DNA from: a virus
Direction: 5' to 3' (one strand)
Length of the DNA stretch: 22,753 nucleotides
Virus record (IMG/VR): IMGVR_UViG_3300044971_000758
Coordinates: 1 to 22,753 of that record
Part shown: positions 20,101 to 22,753 of the stretch, piece by piece
Layout of the letters: each line of letters begins with the position of its first letter
Numbering within the stretch: position 1 is the first letter of the stretch
The notes under the pieces: model-generated
The model's database searches: none
What the model saw: only the letters and a program-made list of their open reading frames with translations
Told to the model about the DNA's origin: nothing
Made by a program: the position numbers and the translations under genes

Positions 20101-22152
20101 TATCTTGAGGCAATGGACTTGCGCCAGCTTGATAAGAATGTCGATAGGGCGGTCAAGAACAAGATTGCAAAGGAACTAAATCTTACCCGCAAGAAGATCT
20201 ACGAGGATATTGAAAAGTCAGTTGAAATCCAAAACAAAGGTCAATCGACTGACGCTTATTACGAGAGCGTAGATCCTAAAAATTGGCAGAGACGGAAGAA
20301 CTTCATCAACTCTGTTCTTGGCCAGCAAACAACCCGACAGCTTGGAATTAACCCGATGATGAAGGATGTGTCGCCAGATCTTGTGACTGGCATCTATCGC
20401 ACATTCGCGTTTGACCGACTCCAGAGCGCAATTAAAACAACTGGAGATGTTGTTATCCCATTTGGCCCTACATCCTATTACAGCCTTCGTGACAACTTGA
20501 TGCCTCAGTCGCCAAGGTTTAATCGAAATGGTGAACTTGTCCCAGAGCAAAAATTAAAAGCATTTCATGGGTCAAAAGAAAAAGAAATAACAAGTTTTAG
20601 AGGGCCAACTTGGCTATCTGGTTCCATTCCGTTAGCAAGACAGTACGCCGGACAAGGAGGTAGAGTGTACCAAGTTAGTGCGGCTCAAGGCAAATCGCTC
20701 AAGTTGTGGCAATTTAAAGATTGGGTTGATTTGGTTGAGAGACTTGCCCCAAATAACACTAAACTTAAAGAACTAATTGTTTCATCTCAACCAAACGAGC
20801 GTTTTGGAAACCCTCCTTCTAAATTATTTTCAAAAACCTCTGATGTGGATTTTCAATCATGGATTGAAGAAAACAGAACTTGGGATAACTTTAAAAAACA
20901 AACGTTAAAAAACAGAAGGGATTATGGAAAAAATTATTCACCTTGGAGCGAAGATGGCTATGATCTAGCTTCATCTTTTTCTAAAGAATTTGACCCATCG
21001 AAATCTAATTTTGCAAATAACAAGGAGCTTGTAAATGAATTGTTCAATCTTGGGTATGATACCCTTGCTCAAAAAGAAACTGGTTCCTCAACCTATTTGG
21101 TAAAAGACCCCAAAAACATTAGCATAAAATACATGCCAAAAGGTAAGCCAAAGGCGACAAGGCTTGCTTCTGAATTAGCTAAAAGGTCAAAAGTTCCATT
21201 GTCAAAAGTACAAGGTTCTGGCGCGGGTGGGGCAATTACGCCAAATGACATCAGGGCTTACATTAACGAGCAGGAAGGCAAGTTTAAGCCATTGGCGTTT
21301 CAAAAGGAACCACCTATGGCGGTTGATCCAACAATCTCAGATCTAGTTGGAAGCGAGATTGAGTTTCAAGGTCGCGTTGGCACTATTGTGGATGATGGTG
21401 GAAGACCAGTCCTCCAAGATACAGATGGTGCTGTTTATGAGCTTCCATTTGGCTACTTCACCGATCAGAGTTCAAGGCAACTTGGAGTAAGACCTACCGG
21501 CAAACGAGTTGTTGACAAGAACAACTTAATCAAAGAGTTTGAAGAAACCTCAAGGCAAGAACTTCGTGACATTTTCGGTTATATTGACGATATGACCGAA
21601 AAAATCGTTGATCTCGCAGAACTTGGAAATTCCGTCAAGAGATCTAAAAACCGCAAGTCGGAAATTGTTCGTGAGACTCCAGAATTTCAACAGTATGTTC
21701 GTGGCGTAACCGATCAACAAATTCTTCAAGCATGGGACAGAACAGAAAAGGCCTTAAGCCGCGCAAAACAATCCAAAAACATAAATAATGAAGACATCAA
21801 AGCCATTATCGACAAGCTCGAAGGAGACATCAGAAACATCGAAAAGCTCGCAGAAGCCATTGATGTTCTCAAGCAGCAACGCATTTCTCGTCCGTCTACT
21901 GGCCAAGAAGCAACGACAGCAGTATCAGGCACAAGCCAAGCCGATTTGATGTCCCAAATGGAGGCCGAGGCTAGGGCTGCTGGAGCGAAACGCAGAGCGT
22001 CAAGCATTGGAGAGCCAAGTCGCAGGCTGGCAACACCGAGTATTTCCGAGTCTTATCGCAGGACTGGAAAAGAATATCGCAATCCAGCTCTTGCCAGAAG
22101 CATTTCTCTTGCTATAAGTGGGCAGTCGCAAGAACGCGACCAAAACAAATGA
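17176..22152 (+). CDS. Giant multidomain candidate ejection protein (metallopeptidase, ART-like, PSBD-like)
   Basis: A 1658-aa protein in the T7 gp16 position. In order: helical N-terminus; hydrophobic Gly-rich segments at about 292-310 and 462-492; a zinc metallopeptidase site HEAGH (684-688) with E748/E752 in DEIAVEYYTD as possible third ligand; a linker; an ADP-ribosyltransferase-like module (about 1125-1315) with H1131 (FHGS), Y1157 (ARQYAG) and E1301 (AQKETGSSTYLV); a domain resembling the peripheral subunit-binding domain of 2-oxo-acid dehydrogenases (about 1326-1364); an SH3-like strand cluster (1390-1426); and a coiled-coil C-terminus. It looks like a polyvalent protein delivered with the DNA. 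Domain calls are by motif only. The ART part is AT-rich compared with its flanks. Confidence 0.75.
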   Translation: MAKEENQALLAKDVLVRNNEFLASRFGEQGVRPISSIQDMISLGLAQDEKTLTPEGRRYKALVDKGFINRDGSMTTKGEAFTTSLDDLTDPSAYLDGGMSDDAIDPKKAELYAIRKKSGIDAEPERTWTEAFKEFGAGVASIAKGVGDIANPIEEVSESATLREAYDKQTAKSAEIVDSILETAVTSGAKLTRFIDKQRLNAAVSMGNIPQEQADELNKKRDYKLALIERSQKDMDAVETASIIGAGEQVLQAQESAKSQYVAELGEEQGLKKYEEDINNVRAAASLPADVPGIAVGLATAGLGAGVNIIRTVRKANQAKRGIEIVNYGRELNTARTSVLASATKLSDETAAISGQLDDALRIGATEKATELTRRLDGLTTQSQAVQTRLGIIDDGIQNVSKTANQLEIGLDTAKTAGDAVRVVASGATKGLSNGAEKLGNGVAAVNGFLKKVERSVLRYRIPSLIATGLAIPFHQAIGVYMGARVGLIAAVPTLRRMSKFGNAVSEELLERSSSTPFFRRLAANESVGGIGRAVATLGDYSTPLVRGFASMAKGTAQAAPATFAYNAINSQGIDENTLKYAARDALVFGSLGRVIGGKKDMEQVNIDQMSNYRNKLDADQIAMFDGLKDRDFRYALSNIDAAYPGSFKWEINTTGNNKFDPVGNKAVVNINDKVGFLKEVVMHEAGHMIQHVWQKDSAIVARMLGDDTQPGLVRNPDGTLDPEFKAWADEYNNLREQNDMTPTALDEIAVEYYTDQGVQTLLEDTLKGNLYKESRKTPLRRAVEGSFRTLFNATPIVKNLHFKMGGATDAGGRMVMGTGLLADGFRELPEVKAMVRQMYRETAGKPKAARVQKVVDVKSDNPKHYQATSVLDQVNKQIVERGEKLPSGVLIPDKNGNGEGILTDDHLKALEEAGVIDNGEFGKALLLQSEIEVPTKHGTLLVNKPIEQGRSEQFGGLTENYVVPTKWILKKGRLYLEAMDLRQLDKNVDRAVKNKIAKELNLTRKKIYEDIEKSVEIQNKGQSTDAYYESVDPKNWQRRKNFINSVLGQQTTRQLGINPMMKDVSPDLVTGIYRTFAFDRLQSAIKTTGDVVIPFGPTSYYSLRDNLMPQSPRFNRNGELVPEQKLKAFHGSKEKEITSFRGPTWLSGSIPLARQYAGQGGRVYQVSAAQGKSLKLWQFKDWVDLVERLAPNNTKLKELIVSSQPNERFGNPPSKLFSKTSDVDFQSWIEENRTWDNFKKQTLKNRRDYGKNYSPWSEDGYDLASSFSKEFDPSKSNFANNKELVNELFNLGYDTLAQKETGSSTYLVKDPKNISIKYMPKGKPKATRLASELAKRSKVPLSKVQGSGAGGAITPNDIRAYINEQEGKFKPLAFQKEPPMAVDPTISDLVGSEIEFQGRVGTIVDDGGRPVLQDTDGAVYELPFGYFTDQSSRQLGVRPTGKRVVDKNNLIKEFEETSRQELRDIFGYIDDMTEKIVDLAELGNSVKRSKNRKSEIVRETPEFQQYVRGVTDQQILQAWDRTEKALSRAKQSKNINNEDIKAIIDKLEGDIRNIEKLAEAIDVLKQQRISRPSTGQEATTAVSGTSQADLMSQMEAEARAAGAKRRASSIGEPSRRLATPSISESYRRTGKEYRNPALARSISLAISGQSQERDQNK

Positions 22153-22700
22153 GCGACGAAGACCTATCAGCGATTGATAGTAAAGAGGCGATGAAAGAGT
22201 TCTTCCTTGAGGTCAAGGAAAGGGCTAAGCAATTCCCTCGGAACACTATCGAGAACTACAACCCGAATGTGGCGGCACAGATTCTCTGGATGCTGGCGCA
22301 GGGTGGGCGTATCAATGCTATTGCCAAGAAATGCAGGGTGACGCATGAGACTGTTCGTGCGCTGGAGTGGAGGCATAACGACACGCTGGAGTCAAAGCGT
22401 AAGGAGTTCTCTAAACGCTACGCCATTGCTGCGGCTGAGTACACAGACCTTTTGTTCGAGAAGGCAGAGCAGTTGAGCCGTGATCCAGACCAGCTCAAGG
22501 CAATCTCTCCAGACCGATTAGCGTTGACTATTGGAATTATGACCGATAAGGCTGGACAGCTCTCGGGTATGGCGAGTACTATTGTTGAGCATCGCAAGGG
22601 GCCGTCTATTGACGATGCCGCTAAGATGATCGCAGAAGCCAAGTCTAGGATTGCCAATAAAGTCAAAGCTCAAGCGGTAGAAGCCGAAATCGTAGAATGA
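22149..22700 (+). CDS. Small terminase subunit-like protein
   Basis: A 183-aa protein. Residues about 45-80 contain a helix-turn-helix (AAQILWMLAQGGRINAIAKK, CRVTHETVRALEWRH), the DNA-recognition part of small terminases. A long central helical region (FSKRYAIAAAEYTDLLFEKA) would form the oligomer, and the C-terminus is helical and acidic. It would recognise the phage packaging site and load the large subunit. It is coupled to the giant gene by ATGA (22149-22152) and overlaps the next gene as ATGA (22697-22700). Position before the presumed large subunit supports the call; a generic HTH protein is the alternative. Confidence 0.65.
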   Translation: MSDEDLSAIDSKEAMKEFFLEVKERAKQFPRNTIENYNPNVAAQILWMLAQGGRINAIAKKCRVTHETVRALEWRHNDTLESKRKEFSKRYAIAAAEYTDLLFEKAEQLSRDPDQLKAISPDRLALTIGIMTDKAGQLSGMASTIVEHRKGPSIDDAAKMIAEAKSRIANKVKAQAVEAEIVE

Positions 22701-22753
22701 TACCAGAACCAGAATCAAGATACGCTGATTACGCTAAGGATGGAGGCAACCTC
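22697..22753 (+). CDS. Partial CDS, possibly large terminase subunit
   Basis: Nineteen codons reach the window edge: MIPEPESRYADYAKDGGNL. The ATG overlaps the small-terminase-like stop as ATGA. The large terminase subunit would normally follow, but nothing in these residues identifies it. Confidence 0.5.
   Translation, partial: MIPEPESRYADYAKDGGNL

Overview
The window is part of a tailed double-stranded DNA phage genome. The evidence is a densely packed leftward block of small replication, recombination and accessory genes (37-9272, minus strand), a 1.09-kb gene-free divergent region (9273-10363), and a rightward virion operon (10364 to the window edge). The virion operon reads: small structural protein, T7 gp12-like tail nozzle, fibre with a C1q-like tip, small unknown protein, three candidate ejection proteins (the last 1658 aa), small terminase, and the first codons of the next gene. 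This order resembles the gp12/gp14/gp15/gp16/terminase order of T7-like podophages. The host cannot be named. Genes that have a real leader mostly lack a Shine-Dalgarno (SD) sequence and carry A/C-rich 'CAAA' leaders. No integrase, RNA polymerase, DNA polymerase, capsid, portal or lysis cassette is visible.

Leftward block, in transcription order from 9272: a Cys-cluster protein (8553-9272) and its neighbour; a 43-aa lipoprotein; small unknown genes; a hammerhead ribozyme between two genes (7525-7574); a run of four genes preceded by the same AAAGGGGG motif, one of which appears to start at ATA; a stand-alone DnaA domain IV-like protein; a small HTH protein; RecT; a RecE/lambda-exonuclease-like PD-(D/E)XK nuclease; an SSB-like protein; small genes; a RuvC-like resolvase; a TGT/DpdA-like transglycosylase with a XapX-like membrane peptide, together flanked by a duplicated ruvC 3' end; and then small coiled-coil, zinc-finger and HTH_39 proteins. 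RecT, exonuclease, SSB and RuvC together suggest recombination-linked replication. Many neighbours overlap as ATGA, implying translational coupling.

Divergent region 9273-10363: the plus strand is A/C-rich on the left and G/T-rich on the right, switching near 10,060. It holds palindromes, short direct repeats, a good leftward sigma70-like promoter and hairpins. It is the best candidate for the early/late control region and perhaps the replication origin.

Most notable: (1) a complete type II hammerhead ribozyme that would cut the early mRNA between two genes; (2) a 1658-aa candidate ejection protein combining an HEAGH metallopeptidase motif, an ADP-ribosyltransferase-like module in an AT-rich patch, and a domain that closely resembles the E3-binding domain of 2-oxo-acid dehydrogenases; (3) the dpdA-like/XapX cassette with a fossil ruvC end beside it; (4) a probable ATA start codon. 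All assignments come from reading the sequence. No database search was run.
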